From Muraenolepis orangiensis (taxonomy: Eukaryota > Chordata > Actinopteri > Gadiformes > Muraenolepididae), in the NCBI GenBank assembly GCA_027704905.1, contig CM051002.1, positions 7,993,883 to 8,057,882 on the forward strand: a DNA stretch of 64,000 nucleotides. The letters are read 5' to 3'. A program made the translations under genes and the position numbers. The notes beneath the pieces were generated by a model, which did no database searches, was not told the DNA's origin, and saw nothing but the letters and a program-made list of their open reading frames with translations. Below are positions 12,379 through 57,900 of the stretch, in pieces (positions within the stretch are counted from its first letter, which is position 1; every line of letters starts with the position of its first letter).

Positions 12379-13683
12379 AAGAAACCACACTGACTGCAAG
12401 CAGGGCGAAACTGAGGCTGGAATGTTGTTGACTTCTATAGGCTAATGGGTGAAAGAGCTAGAAGGGTACTTCATGATAAACACAACCACACCTGGGCTTG
12501 TAAGGAAACAAACTAACCAATAGGTTACCGGCAAGGAAAAGCATACGTCTGTGATTAAATACTGTATAGACAAAACATGCAAACACCTATTTCTCCCCCC
12601 TGTCCCAAAATAGCAGCGTGGTCCTTGACAACATTGCTCCCTTTAAAACACAACTGCGCACAAACTACAAACATGGGTGATGATGTGGGGAGCAGGAAAA
12701 ACAGACAGGAAATGTTTTTGTTTTTTTAAGTACAAGTGAGAAATATATTCAACAACTTTTCAGTTCCATTTCATTCAATTGGTCTTCTTCTTCTTCTTAA
12801 CATCTAGCATGGCGCCTCATTGGCAAACACAAAACTCTTGTAGCAGTAATCAACAACGACCACACATCGAGGTGGTCCAGATACCGTGACAAAAACTGAC
12901 ATCATCTTTTTTTTGTTTTGGTTAAAAAATTAAAATAAAATAAAATCAGAAAAGTTACAGTATACGCAGGCAGAAGTAAAGTGCAGACAGGTTTTGTCAA
13001 GCCGACATTAACCTCGCTGGAACTGTGGCAAAAAATAATGAATGAATAAGGGGGAATATATATATATATATATCATTTAAAAGAAAGGATAGGGAAGAAG
13101 AGAGAGGATGAAAAGAGGGTGTCGTTTGGGGTCACATACCACCAGCTCAAAAAAGCGAAAGCCGACCGCACAGCACAGAGAAGAGAAGAAGATAGGAGGC
13201 TGCAGAGCTGCAGGTTGAGAGAGGGGCTCTAGGTCTGGTCCCCCCCCGTTGGGAGAGGAGAGCCAGACAAGAGGAGCAGAACCACAGGGGGCCCCCGACT
13301 GCTCAGGCTGGGCTTTGAACAACGACAGGGAACCTTTTAGTGGTCTAGACCGGCCACCGCCCCCACCTTCAATAGTCCCCCCTTGCTTCGTGATTACAGA
13401 CGGGGGCTCAAGTGTAGGCATGGGAAATTCCAAAAGGAGGTCCCAGGAGACACAACGACAGCACACACACACAGTCATACGAGCAGCGCTACGTGAACAC
13501 AAATATAAACCCAACACCAACACCAAACGTACTGACACCCTGTTTAAACTTTTTTTTTTTTGTAGTTTTCAACTACATGTTTTCTTGTTGTATGTCTCTT
13601 CGTAACTAGTGTTCCTGAAAATTCCATCGGTGACAAAATCAGCTCTTTGGCAGAGATCATCACCACCATAGGAGGAGTTTTTG

Positions 13684-13777
<94 letters not shown>
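13684..13777. repeat. (TG)n microsatellite in trim62 3' UTR
   Basis: TG run of about 94 bp beginning some 20 bp after the trim62 stop codon in transcript order. It is transcribed as (CA)n, so it would sit in the mRNA immediately after the stop. Confidence 0.95.
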
Positions 13778-13778
<1 letters not shown>

Positions 13779-13799
13779 AGCATGTGTGTGCGTGGCTCT

Positions 13800-42962
<29,163 letters not shown>

Positions 42963-43939
42963 TGGCAAACGCTATGGAGAACAGGGTCGCATCTAAAAAC
43001 AGACAGCTCTTCTAGGGGACTGTACACGCCTGCGCTTCTTGGGTCACCCTTCTAGTTTTGTTGTTGATTGACTGCTGGACTTCTTGAGAACCATGGGGTT
43101 TGAACTTCTTAATTACTCTGTTGGGAAGATATACAAAAAAGGTTGGTTAGCTGATCCATCCCTTAAATGACAGGACACTGCATATGTAGAAGTCATTTAA
43201 GTAAGTCCAAGCCGTTTCATATTCATGATTTCTTGATTTTAATAAAAATGTAATATTAAGTAGAATCCACAATTTAACAAGTGTTATATTAGCTTTTTCA
43301 TCATTGTCGTTTTCTTAAAATCAATACATTTTTGTGACCAACACACTCCACAACTACAATTAAATGGATTTAGGATAACTAGAGCACTGCACATTCACTG
43401 TGATCTTTCAAGGCAATCTCAGATGATCTACGGATCCAAACTTCTTATCACTTAGCGTGATCGAAGTGGTATTATGAATATGATTTAAAAAAATGTTAGC
43501 GTTAACACATTTTACATTGACTGAAACAATTGACTCGTCGATCTCGTAAAGTAACAGGGCACCACGATAAACCATGGGTGGAGGATAGCCTATGTCACTT
43601 TTGAATCCTACTGGGGGTGCACCTGCAGCATTGAACCTCTCCTGCTCTCATCTCCACCAGTGACAGATTCCTTGATTTCCAAACGAGTTAGCAGTTTTCA
43701 ATCGTAAACTGTCAAACGAATGTCACAGCGTAACACCTCGATACCTCCTTCCTACGGACCACACAGCACGTCAGATGCCGAAGACATAAAGCATAAAAGG
43801 AAAACCCACTTTTTGTACTTCTTGAAAATAAGGACACGTGGTTAACGGGTAACAAAAAAAGAAATGGTACCACCGGATACTTTCGTTAAACATAATACAA
43901 CATGACTTAAATTAAAGGGCTGAAATCAACTCAACTCAC

Positions 43940-44026
43940 CAGCTCACAGATGCCGACACGGGCAGTCCCAGCGCTCGGTTTTCCTCCAGGAAGGGGAACA
44001 ACAAACAGCGGCAACAGAACAAACCA
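43940..44026 (-). other. trim62: Candidate trim62 non-coding 5' exon
   Basis: On the minus strand GCTTGGACAG is followed by about 87 bp and then by a consensus donor GTGAGTTGAG at 43939. It lies between the start-codon exon and a promoter-like region. It contains no long ORF. Prediction only. Confidence 0.35.
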
Positions 44027-44219
44027 CCTGTCCAAGCAATGGAGAGGGGGGGTGTTCCATGCATAATGTTGATACATACTGGTGAAGACGACTAACCCAT
44101 ATGTCACTATAAATAGGGTTAAAAACGGATTATAAGACGCGAGGAATTAACTCTCTGACGTATACACAAGAATATTTGGATGAAATATTAGAAAAACGTT
44201 GGCAGGGTGAACCCTCTGC

Positions 44220-44300
44220 TCACCCGAGAATGGACCGGCGCAGACTCGACCCCCACCGCTCGCTCTTGAGCTCAGCTGACTAGTACCTCTTTAAACGGAG
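44220..44300 (-). promoter_or_regulatory. trim62: Candidate trim62 core promoter
   Basis: A TTTAAA box (44290-44295) on the minus strand is followed 60-70 bp downstream by a GTGAGC donor (44223), with GC-rich sequence and CpGs between. This would give a short non-coding first exon. Inference from signals only. Confidence 0.3.
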
Positions 44301-44501
44301 TCACTGCATGGCACCTGGTGGTTACCAGAATCAGAATCAGAAAGTGGTTTACTGCAGTTCACTGCGCCCCGTTGATGCAAAGACGTATCAAAACCATCCG
44401 ATTAATTACTAGGCGGATAAAGTGATCCGATTTCATTCACACATTTTTTTAACAGCGAATAGACAAATAACGTGAACATCAAATTCACTGTAACGTATGA
44501 A

Positions 44502-44514
44502 CCAGTAGGGGGCA
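44502..44514 (+). promoter_or_regulatory. CTCF-like motif upstream of trim62
   Basis: CCAGTAGGGGGCA matches the vertebrate CTCF core closely. It sits just outside the trim62 promoter candidate, between trim62 and the tnfrsf1b region. Confidence 0.3.
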
Positions 44515-44621
44515 CTAGTGTCTAAAGCGAGAACGTGGCTATAGTCTGTAATAATACATTTCATAAATCTGGTAGGCTACCATGGACTTCATACGCATGC
44601 ACCTTATCTGCCCGTCGGGTT

Positions 44622-44624
44622 CTT

Positions 44625-44686
<62 letters not shown>

Positions 44687-44761
44687 CTATATATACATAT
44701 ACACATCTATATATATATACATATATATACACATCTATATATATATACATATATATATACA

Positions 44762-44803
<42 letters not shown>

Positions 44804-44893
44804 CAATATATATATATGTATATATATATATATACACATATATATCTATATAATAAGCATAATACAATGATGATATATATATATATATATATT
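44622..44893. repeat. (TA)n microsatellite with TACACATC interruptions
   Basis: About 270 bp of TA repeats. It separates the trim62 promoter side from the tnfrsf1b side. Confidence 0.96.
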
Positions 44894-45893
44894 AGACAGT
44901 AGTCCGTTGTTTTACCGTCATTCACCGGGGTTATGCACCGTTGTGCTTCCCTGATAGAAGCACAAATACTACATCAACGTAAACACTACAAGACAAATAA
45001 ATACACTACATTCTACAATGACACAGGCAATGATTAATACTACAATGATTAATACTTGCGAGGCTACGCAGCAAAACAGTTAGAATTCACTGCCTCAATT
45101 TCAGTTAATGCTTTGCGCAATGCCTCAAAGGAATGTGGAACAACTGTAGGCTACTCGTCGAAATAACTAGTCCTACTACGTCATGTCCACATTAAATAAA
45201 GACGTTTTTTTACTGTGCATTATTGTATCTCGACTTGTCTGTCTCTCTAAATCAGACAACACCGAAGAGAATGCTTAAAAATATACAACTTTTAAGATTT
45301 TAATTTTTTTTAAATTTTTTAATCGACATGCCGAGATGCTCTCCACTGCCCCGTGCCGGCGGGTAGACAGTACTACAGCATGGTTTCAAATCACCCATTT
45401 CCCTTCCTTGTGGTCCTTGACACTCATGGTCAGTTCTCAATTCTCATACTCTTTCTTCTTCTTTTACCACAAATGTTTCAGTTCTTCCAAATTAATTAGA
45501 ATACATTTAAATCATAATGTGTATTCAACTCTGTACGTGTATTTTTAGGCAAGGCATGGCTGCGGTAGGATAACAGTGTGCCAGCAGACCAGCCCTCAGA
45601 AAGACCAACACACTTAAACAATGGTATAAAACAATGATGAGTGAGGGCTTTGGTATTGGCTGACAACCTCAATGCCCCCTAGCACCAGAGATGTATTGGA
45701 TGCCTTGATATACAGAATGTCATCATAATTTAATATGGGCACAAAGGTAGCACTTCCTTGCTGGGAAAGAGAAACAGTGCTTCTTTCGGAACAAATACAT
45801 ACAAATAAATGCCTACATGTCACCAATATGTGACCCAACAAAAGTGGGATGCACATCTCATCAACAACAACAAAAAAAACAGCAGACATTATC

Positions 45894-47019
45894 TTACAGT
45901 AAACATAAATAAAAACAGTTAAATTCAGTTAAACTAACACTGCGACCGGTCGGCTTGCTGCTGTGGCGTGCTGAACACTCCTGTCCCGTGGGAAGGTCAG
46001 CATCTGTCTGGACTGACTCAGCATTGTACACCGACGAGGGACCACTGCAGCAGCAACAGCAGCCGCTTGCAGCGTGCAAACATTTATATTGGCGTTGACA
46101 TTGGGAGCATCTAGTGATGGGAATTCCGGCTCTTTTGAGTGAGCCGGCTTATTTGGCTCGGCTCACCAAGTAGAGCCGGCTCTTTCGGCTCTCAAACGGC
46201 TCTTCTACCACACATACCTTTTATAATTCAATCAAACGTTGCCCTATTTTGACTAATTATTTATATGTGTACACATATATCACTTAAATTATTCAATACA
46301 TCCTTTGTACTGAAGTATTCAAAAGTAAAAATTAAAATTTTAATATAAATGATTTGCTGTGGCCAATTGTTTTCATTGCATTTACAGACCCTTGTAACTC
46401 TGATACCACCCAATGAATGCACTGACTTGCTTGTAGAACCACGCTACACACAGCAGATAGCAACACCTAGAACAACTTAAGCATAGACATTTAAAAAAGG
46501 ACAGCTACTGTATTTTTGTATATTTGACATTTGTATTTAAACAAAAAGCCCTAACAAAACAGCAGGGCTCTATTTCAGTATAAAAAAAAAAGTGCCTGTG
46601 GAGGTGGTTTGTGGACCCTGCTCTATATGAGAGCTTCATGTTGCAAATTCTGCATTCTGCCTTTGTGTTTGCACAATTGTTAAAATGCAGCCAAATGCTG
46701 CTTCTTTTCCTACTTGTCTTCACTCATCTTATTAGCGCGACGCAAACTGACACTTCCCCGTGTGTTCTCCTCTCGCTCTGTTAGCAATCAGCACTGAGCA
46801 CGCGCCACCCCTCCCTCCTTATCTATCCTCACGTGATGCACAGCATGCGCGTGACATTCAGTCACTGCATGTACGCGGAGCACCCGTAACAAATCAATAA
46901 CGGCTCGTTCGCGGGTGCGAGCCGGCTCCCGTCGTTCACTAAAAAGAGCCGGCTCTTTGAGCCGGCTCGTTCGCGACCGACACATCACTAGGAGCATCGC
47001 AAAGTTGGAGGCCGGCGGG
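45894..47019 (-). pseudogene. Relic of a tnfrsf1b C-terminal exon split by a hAT element
   Basis: At 47019 a minus-strand acceptor (GACTCCTCAG) opens a phase-0 frame PAGLQLCDAP that runs into the hAT element at 46990. On the other side (46111 downwards) the frame resumes with the duplicated codons DAP then NVNANINVC, resembling the Val-Asn-rich NVNV segment near the C-terminus of TNF receptor 2. After a one-base frame change there follows a Cys-rich stretch, SSVYNAESVQTDADLPTGQE and KPTGRSVSLTEF. TGQE fits the TRAF2 motif (P/S/A/T)xQE. Both the insertion and the frameshift break the exon. Identification as the old tail of tnfrsf1b is inference from position, strand, phase and composition. Confidence 0.5.
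46112..46990 (-). mobile_element. 879-bp hAT-type transposon with BED zinc-finger fragment
   Basis: Ends TAGTGATG...CATCACTA are inverted, and the flanks are a perfect 8-bp duplication, GGAGCATC (46104-46111 and 46991-46998), the hallmark of hAT elements. Subterminal GAGCCGGCTC-type words recur at both ends. A minus-strand ORF (46723-46505) has a BED finger: RKRSSIWLHF, then CRIC, then the paired histidines of HLHRHF. The rest of the transposase is absent, so it is non-autonomous. Confidence 0.88.
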
Positions 47020-47037
47020 CTGAGGAGTCGGTGGCTG

Positions 47038-47337
47038 TGTTCGAATTGGCTCGCTTGTGCCCTCATTCCATATTCCCTATGGTATCCCTAACATCATATA
47101 GAACACTAATTAGGGGGAAGTATATGGGGGAATTCGAACGCTAATTATGCGCCAGACGTGGGTTGGTCACGTAAACAACCTTCCGTCTATTGGATGCAGC
47201 CGATGCAGATGGTAAACCGCTATGCATCGTGGGGTATAATGTGGTAATAATTATGCATCAGTTGTACACTTCTTTGACGGGTATTATGTAGTGCCCTACA
47301 CAGTGAACCAGATAGTACACTTCAACCAATTCAAACA
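47038..47337. mobile_element. 300-bp MITE-like element
   Basis: TGTTCGAATTGG at the left and CCAATTCAAACA at the right form 12-bp inverted ends with one mismatch. It lies between tnfrsf1b exon 9 and the relic tail exon. No target-site duplication was found, so the exact ends are uncertain. Confidence 0.5.
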
Positions 47338-47417
47338 CCGCCCTTAAGCATTGTGTGTGTTGCACTCAAAAGCATACATGCTTAGCTTGCACGAAAGTCG
47401 ACCATACAATACTATTG

Positions 47418-51993
<4,576 letters not shown>

Positions 51994-52149
51994 GATGTTT
52001 CCGTCAAGGCGAATGAAGCGCAAACTGCGACATGCAGATCTTGCTCCGAGCTCCGTTGAACCGGACACGACTCGCAGGGCGTCGTGTGGACTACTGTTCA
52101 AAAGCCAAAGGGTCAAAACGAAAGCTAGACGCGCAGCCTCTGGTGTCAT

Positions 52150-54766
52150 CAGAAATGTTTTACACTTTTACCTTAAACAGATATGTGTTGTTGTTTAAGA
52201 CAACTTTCTGTCGTTGTCCAGTAGTCTTCTACGCCGTCAACTTGTAGAATATTACAGACATTGTATTTGAGAATGTAAGCCACGATTCTTTATTGGGTCA
52301 AGTCAAGTCAAGTCAAGTCAATTTTATTTGTACAGCCCTTAATCACAGTTATAGTCTCAAAGGGCTTCACATGCCACATGTTTACAACACCCCCCAAACC
52401 CTAGCCCCCCTAAGGGCAAGAAAAAACTCCCTTAATTACGTAGGAAGAAATCTTGAGAAGGAACACAGAGTAGAAGGGGATCCCTCCTTCCAGGGATGGT
52501 TCAGGAGTGCAATGGGTGCCATAAGTGACTTATAGTAATGTACAAAGTACAAAGATAATAATAATAATATACATATAATATACACAATATACAAATATTA
52601 AAATGAGAAGATGATTTGTGTGGTGCTGGCCGGTATCCTTCAGGTGGGGATCACAGCAGCACACTGAAAAACAGAAGCAGACTGCGGTCGGGTTAGATGG
52701 GGTAGGGTGGACATGGAACATGTAGAGAATCTCTAGTCTAGTACCTATCGGCAGCAGGGATAGGTTAGTGCTGACTAACGGGTCGATTTAGCTGTAATGA
52801 GAGCTGAGGGGCACTCCTAGGCACCAAACGACAATGTAAAAAGGTAGGTTTTAAGTTTAGATTTAAATATTTCAACAGAGTCTGCTTCCCTTATTACAGG
52901 TGGCAGACTGTTCCACAAATAGGGCGCACGGTAGGAGAACGCTCTATTCCCTGCTGATTTCTTTATGACTTTTGGGATTGATAGAAGGCCGGCTCCTGAA
53001 GACCGGAGGGGCCGAGAAGGACAATAGGGAACAATAAGGTCCTTCAGGTATGAGGGTGCTAATCCGTGTAGGATTTTATAAGTAAGTAGTAGCACCTTAA
53101 AATCTGACCTCGCATTAACTGGAAGCCAGTGGAGCGAGGACAGAATTGGAGTAATGTGGTCAAACTTTCTGGTCCTAGTCAAAAGTCTAGCAGCAGCGTT
53201 CTGCACAAGCTGGAGGCTTTTGGTAGCAGAGTTCGGTAACCCAGAAAACAGTGCATTACAGTAATCTAGTCTAGACGATATAAACGCGTGGATGAGTGTC
53301 TCTGCATCCGCGGCAGACAGCATTGGTCGTATTCTAGCAATGTTTCTAAGATGGAAAAATGCAGTTCTGGTTATATATTTTACATGTTGACTGAAAGATA
53401 GCGTCGGGTCGAACAGGACACCAAGATTCTTCACACAAGAGCTTTGGGCCACAATAGAGCCCTCAAACAGCAGTGCGACATCTTCAAATAGTGGTCGTTG
53501 TTGCTTCGGACCGATGATTATCATCTCTGTTTTTCCTGTGTTAAGCTGCAGGTAGTTTTGGGACATCCATCTTTTAATTGCACTCAGGCAGGATTCAACT
53601 TTATGGATCTGGGAGGAGTCGTTTGACTTGATAGGAATATAGATTTGGGTGTCGTCAGCGTAGCAGTGAAAACTTATTCCATAACTGCGAATAATATCAC
53701 CAAGAGGGAGCATGTAGATTGCAAAGAGCAGAGGACCAAGGACCGACCCTTGGGGAAGACCAAAGCTTAGGTTACAGTGATTCGATTGTGAATCATCACA
53801 AAGAACAAATTGCTTTCTATTTGTGAGGTAAGATCTAAACCAGAGAAGAGCCGAACCTTTAATGCCAACATAGTGTTGGAGACGATCAAGGAGAATGCTG
53901 TGGTCGATTGTGTCGAAAGCAGCACTAAGGTCGAGCAGCACCAGCAAGGAGCTTGCGTTGCTGTCCATTGTAAGGAGAAGATCATTAACTACTCGGGTCA
54001 CAGCAGTTTCAGTGGAGTAGAAGGTTCTAAACCCAGACTGGAAGGGTTCAAATAAATTGTTCACCATCAGATGATTGATGGTTTGATCAGCTACAATTCT
54101 TTCCAGTACTTTCGAAAGGAAAGGAAGGTTAGAGATGGTCAAATGAGCCACAACACGTACGTGGACATTCCTTAAATTCATATTTTTGTTAATTTCACAC
54201 ATATTGTGCAGCTATAAAAAAAACGAATTAAATTATTATTTTGGTTTCAACTACATTCTTACTCCACTAAATAACTTGTTTATTTAGGGATTTATACTGT
54301 GTGTGTGTGTGTGTGTAGTATTGACTACATGAAAAAGTGCTGCATAAAGAAAATATCTTCACTCTTTCATTTACACAACGAGGAAGTGTGTGTGTGTATG
54401 TGTGTGAGAAAGCAAAGTGGCTTCCTTGGTGCAGGGCTACATATATATGGTGACTACAATTGTACATGCAACTGGCGAGTTCCCCGTGTGATTGCAAAAA
54501 CCATTTCAAGGTTTTAGAGGAACTTTAAAAACAAGAAGTCAAGCACAGGACCACACGGAAAAGAGAAATGACCACAACAACTTTATACAATACTCCATGG
54601 GTCGTTTGTTTATTTCTAGTTTAAAAATGTAGTTCAAGATCTACACCATATTGTGGATGTGTGCACATATTTTCATAAAATCGAGTGCCATTTAGATAAA
54701 AAAAACAAAAACAAAGCGATACATTATCTTAAATGAAACATCACAGGTAAGAATCAGACCAGGGGG
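52150..54766. other. Region between tnfrsf1b and miip
   Basis: Contains the tnfrsf1b promoter side (52000-52290; no TATA box recognised), then the L2 element, then about 600 bp of AT-rich sequence including the miip 3' flank. No other gene was seen. Confidence 0.5.
52296..54142 (-). mobile_element. 5'-truncated L2-type LINE with open RT frame
   Basis: The minus-strand frame from about 54142 to the stop at 52817 encodes reverse transcriptase from its first blocks (SNLPFLSKVLERIVADQ), with LLVLLDLSAAFDTIDHSILL, GLPQGSVLGPLLF and the catalytic YADD box, then DYCNALFSGLP and a C-terminal YRAPYLWNSLPP block. No stop interrupts it. A 3' UTR (AAGGGCTTCACATG region) and a (TTGAC)n tail end at about 52296. 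The ORF1 and endonuclease parts are missing, so it cannot move by itself. An ORF start at 54202 lies in flanking DNA. Confidence 0.9.
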
Positions 54767-54895
54767 TTACTGGGTCAGTACACGTTGAAGGATGTGTCCC
54801 CATGTGTTTCCTTTTGGGAGAGAGGTGCTGAAAGCGAAATCGGGCGAGTCGTGATACGGCTGCAGTCTGGTGGCCACGCCGATCGCCATGCCCCC
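54767..54895 (-). CDS. miip: miip terminal exon
   Basis: The acceptor CTGTCAG precedes GGMAIGVATRLQPYHDSPDF, ending ILQRVLTQ then TAA (54769-54767). Confidence 0.85.
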   Translation of the reverse strand, partial: GGMAIGVATRLQPYHDSPDFAFSTSLPKGNTWGHILQRVLTQ

Positions 54896-54932
54896 CTGAC
54901 AGAGAAGAGTCCTGGCAAAAGACACCATATCA

Positions 54933-54968
<36 letters not shown>

Positions 54969-57900
54969 AATAATAAAAATAAAAAATACAAATATTAATA
55001 AATGATGGCCTGTTGGATCCTCATGTTTTTACAGGAGATCAGCCAATAGATTAAATAATTACTTGATCCATTCAATGCCAATAAACAGATTGTTCTTTTA
55101 CCCTTCCCTAGAAGTAGTGTACACAAATAGCATACTAAGTTATTATAACAATTACCACCAATATCTAAAAGTGCCAGTTGTCCATTTATGGAGCGATATG
55201 GACAGTTTTTGTTACAACATAAAAAATAAGCCTCCCTGGTCGTACTCTCAATGTCCGACCGGGGATGATTGGTCATCGTTTGCGAGGTCTTACCATCGGG
55301 GCCTGTGAGAAGAGGTCAGTGGCTTTGTTCCCGTTGAGACTGCTCCGCAGGTCCAGATGGTCGGCCTCTGGTACCGCGGTCTGGCCCGTATTGGCCCAGC
55401 CTGACAGACAGTGCTATGGGCAACGTAATGTCATTAAGAATCCATCCAGAACAGGTCAAATAGGTAAAAGTAATCAAATATATTTAATATATATATATAT
55501 ACAAAAAATATATTAAATCACTCACTGACGGTAAGCCCAGACTATCAGACGGGTCAAAGCTGCGACGGCGATGGGCTTTATATTGATACGCTGGCCCGAG
55601 TGTGGAGCGTGGGATGCTGACCCTGATAGAAACACATAAACAACAGTGGTAGATCCATTGAACAACTATAACTACAACATGTGCCACCACACAACAGCAT
55701 CATCGGAATGATGGAGGGAAAATCGGCGGTGTCCAGTTTCCAGCCAAAGGAGCTTGTTTGTAAACCAAATAAGTTGTATTGATATTGTCATCGAATCACC
55801 TGAAAAGCATTGGCGCCTTAAATAAATGTCACTAGGTCTTGACATGGGAACTTCATGGTACAGATTTCCCGGGAATTTCGATTCCCTGCTCCCATTCACA
55901 CATGACCCCATGCAGGAAATGTTTCGGAATATTTGTGGGATAGGGACTGCATGTGTATAAAGGAACTTAACCATGACACACCATGTATAGCTAGGGTGCT
56001 AATGTTTAGCTTACGCCGTTAAACCATTCAGTGCTTTAGTTTATATACGGCATATGTCATAGTTACCTGACTAACGCAGGCTGGGAGGCAGTGTGGGGAA
56101 TAGTGGATTTGTGTCTCCTGCACACGGGACAACGCTCCGGAGGGTCCAGGGGGACCGGGAACAGCCTGCTGTTGATCCTGTAACAGAATGTACCTGGAGG
56201 GAGGCACAGTTCAACTCAAATCTAATCTAATCTGAATCCTTATTGGTCACATACATGTACACACACACAGTGAAATTAGTTTCTCTGCATTTAAACACAT
56301 CCTAGTATTAGGAGCAGTGGGCAGCTATTTCATATACAGCGCCCGGGGGGAGCAGTGTATGGGTCTGGTCTGGTGCCTTGCTCAAGGGCACCTCAGCAGT
56401 GGCCCAGGTGTTTCGGTTTACTTGAACCGGCGACCTTCCAGTCCCCAAGCCAAGTCCCAACAGACTGAGCTACTGCCAACTCTGGCTCACCATGAATGAA
56501 TGAAGTAAGGAATGAATGAACGGATGACTGTAGGAAGTTGAGAAGGATGACTGGAAGGATCCAGTGAGGGAAGAAAGAAAGATAAAAGGGAAAAAATAAA
56601 AGGGAGACGGAGGGACTCCATTGAGCTCCAGCAGCCCACTCACATTGATGCGTGTCCATGCTGCTGTCTGGGTTGTCCCGTTCTGTTACAAGGCGCTGGG
56701 CAGGTGGGCGCTCCTCCAACAACCTGAAAAAAAAAAAAAAGTTTATAATAATAATAAATCAAATAATATATACACAATATGTATGCACACACATGAAATG
56801 CTTTGTCCCCATTCCCTCCAGCAGTATGCATTTTCTAAAACACTATACTATAAAAAATACTGTACACAATAAAAATAACAATAAAGAGACTGATGGATGA
56901 TATGTACATGTGTTGAATTGTGCAAAAAGCATTTAAAACGCATTTTTAAGTGCTAGTAGTGCAGCAGCATCATGAGTACAGTGCAGTACAGTGCAGAACA
57001 GTGCAGAACGGTGCGGTGGCTGTAATAAGTCCAGAAAGAGTATGTGATAGTGTATGATAGTGTAATGTACTATGGATGACAATGTTATGATAGTGGCAGC
57101 ACTCCTAGCAGTTCAGTAGGCGCACTTCCTGTGGATAAAAACGGTCCTTGAACATGCATGTCCTTGTACGGATGCTGACATATGAACATGACATATGATA
57201 AAACAGATTAAACATATTAATCTGTCGCAAATACATCGACCTCAAGAGGCCTAATCAGGGTCACTGGTTGGTGCAGAGTCCACGTCGCTCACCTTACAGG
57301 CTGACTGGAGACACACTCGTCTTTGTTCATGGCTCGAAACGCACGCAGGTCATCGAAGAACTCCTCGGAGCGCTCCGTCAAATAACTTTCAGTATCCAGG
57401 ACTCCTAGGAGGAGAATCGTGCATTATTTTTGTTTTGAATGCATATGTGCATGGAGAATGCCACAGATCAATAAATAGTAGGCCTATACCTGCTATCCAG
57501 TCATATCCAAGTAAAGGTGGCATATAATGATGACTTTGTGAGGAGATCAACTCTTCTTGTTCAGGAGAATGGGATGTGACCTTAACCTCAGCCGGCCTCT
57601 ATAAAAACAATGCATAGTTTACTTTAAATTATGTTGACCACATGTCCATTTTATTATTTGAAGATGGGGCATGTAGGTGTGAATAGAATAGCATAGAACA
57701 TGTCTCAAGTGGCTATGGCTGTACAGTCTAAAGCACCATTTAGTGGTATTCAGATTCAGATTCAGATTACTTTATTAATCCCGAGTGAAATTAAGGTGCA
57801 ACAGTTGACACAGGGGGAATAAATGCACACACAAAAAATACTAATACCTAAGCTAAAAAACAAAACAACTAACTAAATAAAAATTGTATAAACAAAAATA

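Larger units (their letters stand above)
44300..45893. other. Intergenic stretch between trim62 and the tnfrsf1b region
   Basis: Apart from the CTCF-like motif and the TA microsatellite I see nothing gene-like; AT-rich sequence dominates. Confidence 0.45.

Noticed and set aside
11932..12431. Tyr-Ile-rich ORFs, also at 44535-44902
   Set aside because: Translations of TA/TACA simple repeats, not genes.
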